Part shown: piece after piece, positions 26,913 through 35,582 of the stretch
Layout of the letters: the number at the start of each line of letters is the position of its first letter
How positions within the stretch are numbered: position 1 is the stretch's first letter
Assembly (NCBI GenBank): GCA_026954325.1
Contig: JAIXKK010000058.1
Location: forward strand, 1-64,000
Length of the DNA stretch: 64,000 nt
Reading direction: 5' to 3'
Source of the DNA: Bryobacterales bacterium
GTDB lineage: Bacteria; Acidobacteriota; Terriglobia; Bryobacterales; Bryobacteraceae
Translations under genes and position numbers: made by a program
The notes under the pieces: model-generated
What the model was told of the DNA's origin: nothing
What the model saw: the letters and a program-made list of their open reading frames with translations, nothing else
Databases searched by the model: none

Positions 26913-27935
26913 CTATCCTTCCTGGCGCCCGATCGCACGCGCCGACCGGCGGGACACAAGGCGTGGCGGGAATTCGATCCGCGACGGAGCACGCTCGTCC
27001 GGTCCGCCCATGCTGAGCAACACGCGGGCCGCCTCGCGGCCCATCTCCCGGCTGTCCCACTCGACAGTCGTCAGGAACGGGTCGGGGTGCTGGTTGCCTT
27101 CAATATTTCCCGCGCCCACTACCGAGACATTGCCGGGGACAGACAGACCCGCGTCGCGCAGTGCGGCCACCGCGCCGAAGGCGGTGAGATCACTGGCGGC
27201 GAAAATCGCCGTGGGCCGCGGAGACCGTCGAAACAGCGCGGTGACGGCCTCACGGCTTGCGTCGAAACTGAATCTCCCTTCGACGATCCATTCCGGCCGG
27301 CATTCCAGATCGTTTGCCCGGAGAACCTCGAGAAACCCCGCCAACCGGCGCCGGGCGGAACTGGTGTTGGCGCCGCGGACGTGAGCGATGCGGCGGTGTC
27401 CCAGCCCGATCAGATGGCTTCCCGCCAGCCGCCCGACTTCCTCATCGCCGGCGGTGAGGCTGAAACACTTCACTTTAGGAAAGTCCCTGTCAATGAGCAC
27501 GAATTTCACCTTGTGTTTCAGCAGTTCCCGGAAGAATTGCGGAGACGGCTCCGGCTGTTGCGGCGCAATGATCAGCCCGTGAACCCGGGTGTCGAGCAGG
27601 CTCTCGATCTGCGCGCGCTCAACGCGAGGGTCACGGCCGGATTTGCACAGGAAGACATTGTATCCGCCGGCCGCGGCGATTTCCTGTACCCCGCTGGTGA
27701 TTTCCGAGAAGAAGGCGTGCGCAATATCGGGAATCACAAGTCCGATGACGTTGCTGCGATTGGTGACCAGACTGCGGGCCCAGGGATTCGGGCTATAGTT
27801 CAACTCGGCGGCGCGGGCGAGAATCCTGGCTTTGGTTTTTTCGCTGATCTCGGGATGGTTACGGATCGCCCGCGAAACAGTCATGACGGAGACGCCGAGG
27901 GATGCGGCGATGTCCCGGATTGTAGTGCGCTTCAT
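26913..27935 (-). CDS. LacI-family transcriptional regulator
   Basis: 340 aa. N-terminal HTH (MKRTTIRDIAASLGVSVMTV, then SRAIRNHPEIS) with the hinge region around YSPNPWARSLVTNRS, followed by a periplasmic-binding-protein-like effector domain (VIGLVIPDIAHAFFSEITSG; TAIFAASDLTAFGAVAAL; FLTTVEWDSREMGREAARVL). It probably represses the TonB-receptor operon downstream via the palindrome at 26856-26869 and responds to a sugar. Its ATG at 27935 lies only 14 bp after the stop codon of the IS1380-like remnant, so its original promoter may have been replaced. Confidence 0.9.
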   Translation of the reverse strand: MKRTTIRDIAASLGVSVMTVSRAIRNHPEISEKTKARILARAAELNYSPNPWARSLVTNRSNVIGLVIPDIAHAFFSEITSGVQEIAAAGGYNVFLCKSGRDPRVERAQIESLLDTRVHGLIIAPQQPEPSPQFFRELLKHKVKFVLIDRDFPKVKCFSLTAGDEEVGRLAGSHLIGLGHRRIAHVRGANTSSARRRLAGFLEVLRANDLECRPEWIVEGRFSFDASREAVTALFRRSPRPTAIFAASDLTAFGAVAALRDAGLSVPGNVSVVGAGNIEGNQHPDPFLTTVEWDSREMGREAARVLLSMGGPDERAPSRIEFPPRLVSRRSARAIGRQEG

Positions 27936-27949
27936 CCTGGAAACGGCAG

Positions 27950-28777
27950 TTACCCTCTGGCGTCGGCGATCCGCCCCACACTTCCAAGGAGCGCGCCGCC
28001 CAAGAAATTTCGGAAGGCAGCGCTCCGTATCCACTTCCAATGCTCTGACTCTGTCAACTGCTCCGCGGTTGCTTCGATTCTCTTCAAAAGCCCGCTCACC
28101 TTGGTCAGAACCACAGCAATCCGCCGCCCTTCGGCGTGTTTGTCCGGAATCCCCAAGCGCATGAAGATCGTCCGCCGGTTGTAGACCAAGGCGCTGATCC
28201 GCCCCATCAACTGACAGCGCTTGCGGTCTTGTGCCGTGAACCCCGCCCATCCCCACTGGTTCTTCAATTCGTCAAAGTTGTTCTTCGAATCGCCCCGGTC
28301 CAACGTCAACTGTTTCCCCGATTTCCTGCCCTCTCCGTGCCTTCTGCCCGGGGTGATCCTCCCCTTCCCCTCGCCAGTTGCCTGCCCGGCCTCCTTGTTC
28401 CGGTGTACCCGCCTCAACACCGCCACCATCCGCCGCGCTGTGCTCCAACCGCTCAACTGCAGTTGATCCCCCCGCCCTTCCCACTGTTGTCCCGCATCCT
28501 CCCAACCGGCCTTATCGAAAAGCCGTCCGATCAACTTCTTCACCTTCGCGCTCTGCTTCAGCTTGTACATATACCCAAGTCCCCGCTGCTCGGCTCCGAG
28601 CAGGATATTCTCCGCTCCCCAATGACTATCCCCGCGCAAGAAGACTGGCCGCTCCCCCTCGCTCAGTCCGCCGGGAAACTTCCATCGCTCCACTTCCGCC
28701 GCCTCATGTGCCTCGATTTCGACTTCACCTGCCGGGTGAGTCCGGCCGCCTCCGGCTCTACTGCTCATGTCGAACAA
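27950..28777 (-). pseudogene. IS1380-like transposase, 5' truncated
   Basis: 275 codons matching the C-terminal half of DDE transposases of the IS1380 type. The second catalytic Asp lies in FLRGDSHWGAENILLGAEQR, and the Glu-containing segment is NNFDELKNQWGWAGF followed by RISALVYNRRTIFMRLGIPD. The first catalytic Asp and about 180 N-terminal residues are absent, and the first 30 codons look like unrelated fusion sequence. Not expected to be active. Its stop lies just upstream of the lacI-type gene. Confidence 0.7.
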
Positions 28778-28803
28778 TCATAGCTACTTCGCTCTCAAAC
28801 GTG

Positions 28804-29464
28804 TCAGGCTACCGCCGTTATTAGGATGAAAGACACCCAACGCAGGCGGGCGGCCTCGTCACCAGGAAACAGCAGTCTGGAAATCTTGTGAAGGTGTTCG
28901 GCGGCGTGGTAGAAGTCCACGATCAGAATTGCGCCAGAGAATTGATCGGCGGCAAGATTCCGGATCCAGATTGCGTCATCGCCAAGGATTACTTTGATCT
29001 TGGCGCGGCTCCAGCTTCTTTGAAAAGCCTCGCGGTAGATGCGGCGGGCAAAGTCCTCGGCGGTCCCGATGACGCCGGTATAGGTGGTGGAATGGGGATC
29101 TCGAATCGGATCGCCTTCCTCATCGGCGCTGGAGGAAGTGAGGACACAGCCCCGTTTTACTTCGCGCGTGCGCGCCGGTTCACCCTCAATTTTTACACGC
29201 CCGGCCTTGTAGTCCTTTCTTGACGGCATGGCTGCCGGCGCCGTCGATCTCGACATAGAGGACCGGAATCGGGGCGCCCACGGGAATCGGCAACCGCAGT
29301 CGGACGCTAACCACCGGCTCGGTGATGAGCTTGATGCCGGCCGGCAACTCGATCTGTTCCCGCGCCAAGTCGAAGTTCGAATCGCTGCCCGCCTCCGCCG
29401 TCATGCGCCGGACTCCCGGAGAGAACTCCTGGTGCGAGTCAAGGGATGTAATGCACGGATTCAT
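28804..29464 (-). pseudogene. ISKra4-like transposase fragment with frameshift
   Basis: Two overlapping frames read as one protein. The upstream frame (29186-29464) contains RRMTAEAGSDSNFDLAREQI and PIPVLYVEIDGAGSHAVKK. The downstream frame (28804-29256) continues with DYKAGRVKIEGEPARTREVK, DPHSTTYTGVIGTAEDF, VILGDDAIWIRNLAADQF and FYHAAEHLHKISRLLFPGDE. Removing a single base near 29213-29219 joins KK to DYKAGR and restores the register. Both ends are missing. Motifs fit the ISKra4 family from recollection. Confidence 0.7.
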
Positions 29465-29489
29465 GGGTCAACAAAAGAACCCGCGCTGA

Positions 29490-29597
29490 TCGTCACTTCT
29501 GAGCAGGAACCTGTACGGCGAACGGCCGGACATCGTGCGCGCGTTGAAAGCGCTGCTGGAAAAATGGAAGCGCGAGGCGCGTAGCACGCCGCTCTGA
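29490..29597 (+). pseudogene. 3' end of a sulfatase gene (remnant)
   Basis: A short frame closed by TGA at 29595-29597 reads NLYGERPDIVRALKALLEK and then WKREARSTPL. This is the characteristic C-terminal helix of arylsulfatase-type enzymes (usually after DLSRDPGE). An in-frame stop at 29487 and the transposase debris immediately upstream show that the rest is gone. It is probably the chromosomal gene into which one of the insertion sequences went. Confidence 0.5.
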
Positions 29598-29607
29598 CGA
29601 AACAAGG

Positions 29608-31002
29608 CTACCGGCGGCAGCGATCGCTCCCCGAAACCGGCGAGACGCCGGGAATCACCCGTGCCGCCGCCACCTCCGCCGAGCGCTGCGCCACGAATAC
29701 ATTCGGAAATAATCCTCCCAACACCACGAACAACACACCCGCCGCCAGGACCCACCTCTCGCGTGGCAACGCGTCGGCCATCGCCGTGAACCCGGTGCGC
29801 CGCTTGCCCAGAAACAGGCGCGTGAACAAACGAAACACACTCACGGCGTTCATCGCCGTGGCGATGGGCAGCAGCAATCCCACGAATCGATGCGAGAGCA
29901 GTGTTCCATGGATCAACAGGTCTTCCGAACAGAAGCTCAGCGTGCCAGGCAGGCCCACCAGCGCCAACCCGAATACGGCAAAGAACACCGCCAGCCGCGG
30001 GGCGTGTTCGGCTAATCCGAGGTGCTTGCCCGCCGTCAAATTTTCTCCAAAACGCACCTCGAGCAGCCGCAAAATCGCGAAGAGACCCACCGTCGAGACC
30101 GTCACCACGAACCAGTGGACCAGCGCTCCGGTGACTCCTTCCGCGGTCCCGCTCTCGAGCCCGGCGAGGATGGCGGCGGACTGGCTCAATGCGAGAAAGG
30201 CCAGCAGGCGCCGCGGAGAATTCTCAGTGAGGGCGCGGATGGCGACATAGAGCGCCGTGGCCATGGCCAAATTGGAAAGGACAGGCACAAGGTTGCCTGG
30301 AGTAACGGGGAACAACGGCACAATCAGCTTGGCCGCGAGCAGAGCTCCGAAGTGCCCGTTCAGCAGTAGTGCCGTGGGGACTGCCGGACCGCCCTCGGCG
30401 GCATCGGCCACCCAGGCGTGCGCGGGCAGGATCCCTTTGCGGAATATGACGGCGGTTATCAGAAGGACGAACACCGCCATCCCTCCCGGGCTTTTCCCTC
30501 TCAAGTCATCAATCGTCAGCGCATGGCCGCCCGCGGCGATCAGAGCGGTGGCAAGCGCAAAGGCCGCGGCTGACAAGAGCAAGGCCGCAGCCGGGCGCCA
30601 ACCGCGGGGCTGGAACCACCGCGGAATGAGGAATGGAATGGTGGACACAATCCACGCGGCGAGCAAGACCAGCAGGTTCTCGGCTGAATAAGCGAGCAGC
30701 GTCGCGCCAAGCATGAGGAGAATGCCGGCGACGGTTCCCGGGCTGCAATCGCGGCGCGGCAGCACCAGGGTGGCTCCCAGGGTGAGGCAGGAGTACAGAA
30801 GCATCAAGGCCTGGTACAAGGATTCGCCGGCGGGGGCAGCCACGAGCAGGAGAGCGCAGGCCGCCACGGCTACCAGCGCCGCAAGGAAACCGGCCGCGCG
30901 CGCCTGGCGGCGATACACGGCCACCAGGAAGGCCGCAAACCACGGGACCGCGATGGCCACGCCGCGCAGCAGCACACCGGCTATCTCCACGGGCGGTGAC
31001 AT
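29608..31002 (-). CDS. second NuoL/M-like proton-translocating subunit of the DAB operon, degenerate
   Basis: 464 aa polytopic membrane protein of the Mrp/NuoL/NuoM antiporter-like family (proton_antipo_M). Seen: about 12-14 hydrophobic helices, the TM7-like Lys in FRKGILPAHAWVADAAEGGP, and GLALVGLPGTLSFCSEDLLIHG near the C-terminal third. The TM5 Glu, usually in a W-E pair, is absent: the segment reads LLAAWIVSTIPFL. The Lys of the later charged helix reads SPRRLLAFLALSQ. Its ATG shares one base with the stop of dabB (TGATG), so it is co-translated. Typical DAB systems have only one such subunit; this extra one may be structural. The upstream in-frame extension to 31185 lies inside dabB and is rejected. 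Confidence 0.82.
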   Translation of the reverse strand: MSPPVEIAGVLLRGVAIAVPWFAAFLVAVYRRQARAAGFLAALVAVAACALLLVAAPAGESLYQALMLLYSCLTLGATLVLPRRDCSPGTVAGILLMLGATLLAYSAENLLVLLAAWIVSTIPFLIPRWFQPRGWRPAAALLLSAAAFALATALIAAGGHALTIDDLRGKSPGGMAVFVLLITAVIFRKGILPAHAWVADAAEGGPAVPTALLLNGHFGALLAAKLIVPLFPVTPGNLVPVLSNLAMATALYVAIRALTENSPRRLLAFLALSQSAAILAGLESGTAEGVTGALVHWFVVTVSTVGLFAILRLLEVRFGENLTAGKHLGLAEHAPRLAVFFAVFGLALVGLPGTLSFCSEDLLIHGTLLSHRFVGLLLPIATAMNAVSVFRLFTRLFLGKRRTGFTAMADALPRERWVLAAGVLFVVLGGLFPNVFVAQRSAEVAAARVIPGVSPVSGSDRCRR

Positions 31003-32360
31003 CAATCGCCCCCCTGACGCGCGGGGTCGGGCACGAGAATCGCCACCTTGCCCCGGCGCGCCGGAAGCGACCCGATGTGGTCCAGCTTCGCGAAGACCCG
31101 CGAAACCTCGAGCAAGGGATGTATCACAAACCGGTCGAGGATGGTGTCCAGGTGGCCGCGGTCGAAGGCCCACCGGTACAGCCACAGTTGAACGCCTTCC
31201 GGCAGCATACTCTCGAGGCGCGGGCCAGTGTGCGGCATCTCTCCTCCAATGGCGGAGCGCATCTGGTGATCGTCATGCAGCATGGAGGGAGCGCGAAGAA
31301 ACTGCATGGTGCGGACGGTGGCGTGTCCCAGAATATGGGCCACTGCAATAGATGTCCATCCGATTCCAATTTCCACGAACACCACGCCCACCTGCGTCAA
31401 TGAGGCGTAGGCAAGCGAAGTCTTGGCGTCAGCGCTGGCGCGGCCGGCGATGGCGCCATGGATTGCCGTGACCACTCCGGTCAACACCACCAGGGAAGAG
31501 GCCAGCGCCGATTGCGCGAGCACCGGTTGCACACGCAGCAGCAGATAGGCCCCGGCGTGGATCGAGATTGCGCCATAGAAGATTGCGCTCGATGGAGTAG
31601 GCCCCTCCATTGCCCTTGGAAGCCATCCCGAGAATGGAACCTGGGCCGCCTTTCCCGAAGCCGCGAGGAGTAACAACAGGCAGATGGTTACGGGTTCCGC
31701 GCCGGTGAGAGTTGGGAACCCGCTATCGAATGCCGCGGTTCCGGCCCAGTGATGCATGGCGAAGATCCCCACCAGTAATCCGATGTCGCAGGCCCGGTAA
31801 ACCGCAAAGACACGGAGACCGTTCTCCACCGGAGCCGTGCGAAGCTGAAAAAAGGCGATTAACAGAACCGAAGTGATGCCTACAATCTCCCATCCGGCGG
31901 CAAGCAGATCGAGCGAGCCCGCGGCGAATGCGAGCAACGATCCGAACGAGAAAAGGTGGAGCAAGAGAAAGAAGCGGAAGAATCCGCGCTCCCGATGAAG
32001 GTACGTGGCTGAGAACTGTCCGATGAGCCCGGAAAGCATGACCGTCATGGCAAGAAACGGCAGCGACAGGCGATCCACCATGAGCACCAGCGGGAAGTGG
32101 TAATCGTGTACGGCAAACCAGTTGCCGAACTTCACCACCACGGCCGGAGAGCCGGAACCCGCGAAGTTTTCCCCGCCGGCGCCGAGTTTCCAAAGAAGCG
32201 CCGCCAGCGCGAGCACGCAAGCGGAAAACGTAGCCCCCGTGATCCTCGACACGATGCGTTCGCCCGGAACCCAGCCGAGCAGCCAGAGAAAAGCCAATAC
32301 GCCAAAAACGACGCCCGGCGCCAGTACGACGAAAGCGAGGATGGCTTGGGAAAGGTTCAT
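31002..32360 (-). CDS. dabB: DabB-like proton-conducting membrane subunit
   Basis: 452 aa, NuoL/MrpA-related. In DAB complexes DabB couples proton entry to vectorial CO2-to-bicarbonate conversion by DabA. Key polar intramembrane residues are present: Glu in AAGWEIVGITSVLLIAFF, Lys in LLAASGKAAQVPFSGWLPRA followed by MEGPTPSSAIFYGA, His in AISIHAGAYLLLRV and Lys in DAKTSLAYASLTQVGVVF. Its ATG overlaps the dabA stop as ATGA. It is slightly shorter than average DabB (about 500-550 aa), and the C-terminus is soluble and basic. Order regulator-dabA-dabB on one strand supports a single transport complex. Confidence 0.88.
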   Translation of the reverse strand: MNLSQAILAFVVLAPGVVFGVLAFLWLLGWVPGERIVSRITGATFSACVLALAALLWKLGAGGENFAGSGSPAVVVKFGNWFAVHDYHFPLVLMVDRLSLPFLAMTVMLSGLIGQFSATYLHRERGFFRFFLLLHLFSFGSLLAFAAGSLDLLAAGWEIVGITSVLLIAFFQLRTAPVENGLRVFAVYRACDIGLLVGIFAMHHWAGTAAFDSGFPTLTGAEPVTICLLLLLAASGKAAQVPFSGWLPRAMEGPTPSSAIFYGAISIHAGAYLLLRVQPVLAQSALASSLVVLTGVVTAIHGAIAGRASADAKTSLAYASLTQVGVVFVEIGIGWTSIAVAHILGHATVRTMQFLRAPSMLHDDHQMRSAIGGEMPHTGPRLESMLPEGVQLWLYRWAFDRGHLDTILDRFVIHPLLEVSRVFAKLDHIGSLPARRGKVAILVPDPARQGGD

Positions 32361-35194
32361 CCGAGCGAGCCTCCCGCGGCAGTTTGCGGCCAGGGTTGAA
32401 TCCAGGCCATGGGGAGATGGTGAAGTTTACCCGAGTACCATTCGGCGGAGGAAAGCGCCACCGGGAGGCGCTCCAAACGCTCGTTGAATTCTTCAAAGCC
32501 GCCGTCCCTCCGGACGTGCACGCGGCCGGAGGCGGGCTCGATGGCGGCTATCCGAATCCAGCGGTTTTCGGCCAATTGCTTCAGAGCCGGACTCGCGCCC
32601 ATCACCTTTTCCAGGCGTTCCGCTGTCGTCTCCACGACGAAGAGAACCCGGACGGGTTCGTGGATCTCCACCATTTGCCAGGGCAACCCGGTGCGCAAGT
32701 CGCTGGCGTGACCGTCCATCACGCCAACCAGGCCGGTGACGTTGTGCGGAAGTTTCGTGCCGCAGCCATAGCGGTCATTGTCCACGAAGGAAAAGTAATA
32801 TTCGAGACTGATTCCCGCGCAAACCGGGACCACGGCGCCCATCAGTTTGGTCAGATCCTCATCGGCGGGATCCTGATCGGCGTCATAGGAAACCAGAAAC
32901 GCCCGGCGGTCGAGAAAGAGTCCGCGGGTGAGGCCGCGCCGGCCGACGACGCAGACGGCATTGGTGCAATGCCCGTACTCGGGCCTGGGCTCGGCGAGAT
33001 GCTCGCTGCGTTCTTCCACATGGCGGAGCGCATCGCCGGGATCCGCGCCGGGCGCGCTCGATTCGAACCGCCGGGCCCGCTCGTGGGCATCTCGAGCCTT
33101 GGCCATCTCGAGGGTCTCGCGAATGCGGTCCAGGTCAGCCTGATGGGTTGCCGGCAGCGCATCCAGGTCGAAGAGCTCCACGTCGTCGCTGCACGTATCG
33201 TGATATCCGCCGATGAACCAGGTGTCCGCGGGAATATCGATGCCGCGTTCGCGCAGCAGGAGGCGGACCTCCGGACGATTTGCCATGGCGGCGAACAGGC
33301 GGGCGTTGGGCCCGCCCCGGCGCCCCCCACAGGCGCCGCAATCATGGGCCGATTCATGCGGATTGTTGAGGCTGGTGGATCCGTGACCCAGCACCACCAC
33401 CAAACGCGCGAAACCGCTCTTCAGGCCCGCCGGGCCCAGGACACTCGCCACCCGGTCCGCTTTTTCCTCCGGATGGAAGCCGGTCAACAAACCCGTGACA
33501 ACGCTATGAGATTCAGCGGTATTGCGCATCAACGTCAGTTCGGTTCGCGGCTCGGGGAGAAACGCCTTGTTGAGCCATCCACGGAGAACGGCGTAGCGCC
33601 GTGGAGCAAGCAGATGGCCCACCAGTGGAACCGCCGACAGCAGCCCGAGCACGGAAGTGGAAAGCCAGCCTCGCACCAGGGTTTTGGAAGAGACAAGCGA
33701 ACTCCGCGTCAACAAGCCGAGAATCCGCCTGCGCCGGCGGCGGCGTTCGAGCAATTCGCTGTCTTCCATCTTGGGCTGTTCGAGAACGGCATGCCGCGGT
33801 TTCACGACGACGGGGCAGAACGCGGCGCCGTGCAGGTCGTCGATTCCCTTGTAGTCCACGGCGACGCCGAAATACCCGGCGGAGCTGTAGGTCTCAACCC
33901 GCGGGTCCGATTCCTCGAGTGCGCGCCGCATCGATTCCTCGCGCTCGTCAAGACAGAAGAAGACCTGCGCCGGAGGACGGACAGGGGCGTCCGGCATGCC
34001 GGATAAGCCGCGGTACTTGCGGTGGCTCGCCAAGCCTCTGAGGATCTCGCGTTCATGCCAACGCTCATAGGCCAGGTGGAGCACCCGGCGGCGCTCGATT
34101 CCGTTGAACGCTCTGACTTCTTTCACGAAGGATGCCCAGCCGGAATCGGAGAGGCGGGTGACCTCGTTCGCGGAGAGCCGGATCACGCGCGCCGCATCAT
34201 AAACACGCGCCGACCGGCTCAAGCGCCGTTTCTCCCGAGTCTTGAGCGGGCTTTCCTCCGGCGCGGCTTCGGCGGCGCCCATGCGCGAGGCCACTCGTGA
34301 CATAGTGAGACGCACCGCCAGGAAATCCATTAGCGAACAGGGCAGCGCCACATGCGGAGCCAGACTGGGATCTTCCTCTAGCCGGCGCATCATGCCGGCC
34401 CAGCCAGGCAACGCCAGCAACTCGGATTGAAGCACGTCCCGCCAGGCGGATTCACCGTGGTGCTGCGCGGCCAGGAAATCGAGCACCGCGTCCACCGCGG
34501 AAAAGGAAAGGCTCTCCTGCCGCCGGAACTCCTCATCCAGGCCCGCGAGGTACTTCGGAAAGATGCCCCCACGCTGCCCGAGCAACACCCGGACGCTCTC
34601 ATAGAAGCCTCTCTCGCGGTTCGGCATGGGCCAGTATGCAGCGCCCTGATCAAGGAACATGGAGCACAGCCGGATCAGCCAAGGGTGGATAATCTCGTCC
34701 ACGGGCCGGGGTGGCGCGGGCTCCTCTTCATGCGCGATGGTGCGCTGGAAACAAGCTTCGAACAGGGCGCGCAGCGCCGCGTGGCGGAAATCCCGCGCCA
34801 GGTCGCCCTGTTCGGCGCGCCACAGAATGGTGGCGGCGTCGAACTCCCGCACGCCCGGGGTGATCATGGCTCTGCGCAGCGACCCCCGGCTCAGACCGGC
34901 GAACACGGCGGCGTCGGGCTCGCCATCGAGCACGGCGTCGATATCGGCCAACTGGATGCGGCCCCGCGCCAGTTCGGACCGGTAGGCGGCTTCGCTCATG
35001 TAGGGTTCGGCGCCGAACAGGCGCCACGCTTCCACCACCGCCTGCTCGAAGGGGAGATGCTCGAAGGCATGCAGCGTGTTGTGATGAACAAAGACGCCAA
35101 TGGGTCCCTGCCGGGGGAGCAAATGTGCGGCGTGCTCCACCGCGGAGCGCAATTTCTCCACACGGCCCTGCTCAAGCTGACCGCGGTCCGTCAT
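32357..35194 (-). CDS. dabA: DabA, DUF2309-family carbonic-anhydrase-like subunit of DAB inorganic carbon transporter
   Basis: 945 aa, UPF0753/DUF2309 (PF10070) family. In characterised DAB systems DabA is a peripheral zinc protein with beta-carbonic-anhydrase-like ligands Cys, Asp, His and Cys. All four equivalents are visible: C414 and D416 in FFCLDEREESMRRALEE, H604 in VVLGHGSTSLNNPHESAHDC and C619 fifteen residues later, the same His-to-Cys spacing as in the Halothiobacillus enzyme. Further family segments are PIGVFVHHNTLHAFEHLPFE near the N-terminus and FIGGYHDTCSDDVEL. The start ATG overlaps the arsR stop (ATGA). Complete and apparently functional. Expected at the inner face of the cytoplasmic membrane bound to DabB. 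Confidence 0.93.
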   Translation of the reverse strand: MTDRGQLEQGRVEKLRSAVEHAAHLLPRQGPIGVFVHHNTLHAFEHLPFEQAVVEAWRLFGAEPYMSEAAYRSELARGRIQLADIDAVLDGEPDAAVFAGLSRGSLRRAMITPGVREFDAATILWRAEQGDLARDFRHAALRALFEACFQRTIAHEEEPAPPRPVDEIIHPWLIRLCSMFLDQGAAYWPMPNRERGFYESVRVLLGQRGGIFPKYLAGLDEEFRRQESLSFSAVDAVLDFLAAQHHGESAWRDVLQSELLALPGWAGMMRRLEEDPSLAPHVALPCSLMDFLAVRLTMSRVASRMGAAEAAPEESPLKTREKRRLSRSARVYDAARVIRLSANEVTRLSDSGWASFVKEVRAFNGIERRRVLHLAYERWHEREILRGLASHRKYRGLSGMPDAPVRPPAQVFFCLDEREESMRRALEESDPRVETYSSAGYFGVAVDYKGIDDLHGAAFCPVVVKPRHAVLEQPKMEDSELLERRRRRRRILGLLTRSSLVSSKTLVRGWLSTSVLGLLSAVPLVGHLLAPRRYAVLRGWLNKAFLPEPRTELTLMRNTAESHSVVTGLLTGFHPEEKADRVASVLGPAGLKSGFARLVVVLGHGSTSLNNPHESAHDCGACGGRRGGPNARLFAAMANRPEVRLLLRERGIDIPADTWFIGGYHDTCSDDVELFDLDALPATHQADLDRIRETLEMAKARDAHERARRFESSAPGADPGDALRHVEERSEHLAEPRPEYGHCTNAVCVVGRRGLTRGLFLDRRAFLVSYDADQDPADEDLTKLMGAVVPVCAGISLEYYFSFVDNDRYGCGTKLPHNVTGLVGVMDGHASDLRTGLPWQMVEIHEPVRVLFVVETTAERLEKVMGASPALKQLAENRWIRIAAIEPASGRVHVRRDGGFEEFNERLERLPVALSSAEWYSGKLHHLPMAWIQPWPQTAAGGSLG

Positions 35195-35547
35195 CGTTGC
35201 GCGCCGTTACGAGACTTTGACTCCTCCCTGGCGGCTTCGCGGAGCAGGCCGACCGCGGTGCTGAGCTGAGAGTAGAAATAGCGGCGCAGGATATCGAGAA
35301 TCTCGATCAGCGCATGATCGCGGATGGAGTAATAGACCTGATTGCCGGCCTTCCGTTTGACGACGATCTGCCGGGCGCGAAGGACCGCCAGGTGCTGAGA
35401 GGCATTGGCCTGCTCGATACCGAGTTTCGCGATTAGCTGGCCTGCGGACAGTTCGCCCTCGCGCAGGAGTTCGACGATGGCAATGCGGGTGGGATGAGCG
35501 AGGCCCTGGAAGATCTCGCTTTTGAACTGGCGCAGTTCATTACCCAT
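35191..35547 (-). CDS. ArsR/SmtB-family repressor heading the DAB operon, cysteine-free
   Basis: 118 aa winged-HTH dimer-type regulator: FQGLAHPTRIAIVELLREGE, recognition region KLGIEQANASQHLAVLRAR, wing KRKAGNQVYYSIRD. There is no cysteine in the protein, so classical alpha-3 thiolate or arsenite sites are impossible; the signal must be something else (pH, bicarbonate, a metal through His/Asp, or none). It overlaps dabA by 4 bp. An inverted repeat lies inside its own promoter a few bases upstream of its ATG, arguing for autorepression and for control of the entire carbon-uptake operon. Confidence 0.9.
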   Translation of the reverse strand: MGNELRQFKSEIFQGLAHPTRIAIVELLREGELSAGQLIAKLGIEQANASQHLAVLRARQIVVKRKAGNQVYYSIRDHALIEILDILRRYFYSQLSTAVGLLREAAREESKSRNGAQR

Positions 35548-35550
35548 AAT

Positions 35551-35582
35551 GACAGTATATTCGAAATCTCGAATATTGTCAG
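35551..35582 (-). promoter_or_regulatory. arsR-dab promoter with ArsR dyad between -35 and -10; predicted leaderless transcript
   Basis: Read on the minus strand: CTGACA (35577-35582, five of six consensus) - 17 bp - TATACT (35554-35559, five of six). The gap and its edges hold the inverted repeat ATATTCGA-gatt-TCGAATAT (perfect 8-bp arms), extended by GACA/TGTC flanks. Transcription about 7 nt past the -10 would begin at the A of the arsR ATG (35547), so there is no room for a Shine-Dalgarno. Dyad size and position match ArsR/SmtB operators. Confidence 0.75.

Larger units (their letters stand above)
27950..29467. mobile_element. composite graveyard of two transposase remnants
   Basis: Contains the C-terminal part of an IS1380-like transposase (27950-28777) directly followed on the same strand by an internal part of an ISKra4-like transposase (28804-29464). 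Neither is complete and I saw no clear terminal inverted repeats or target duplication. The segment separates a lacI-type gene from a sulfatase 3' fragment, so insertion followed by deletion is likely. Confidence 0.65.

Noticed and set aside
25649..27016. 455-codon plus-strand frame opposite the TonB receptor
   Set aside because: Antisense shadow; the receptor frame has signal peptide, plug and barrel motifs.
31003..31185. N-terminal extension of the third dab gene
   Set aside because: Lies within dabB; the ATG at 31002 fits the membrane topology and the TGATG coupling.
32384..34006. 540-codon plus-strand frame opposite dabA
   Set aside because: Antisense shadow of a gene with an intact metal site.
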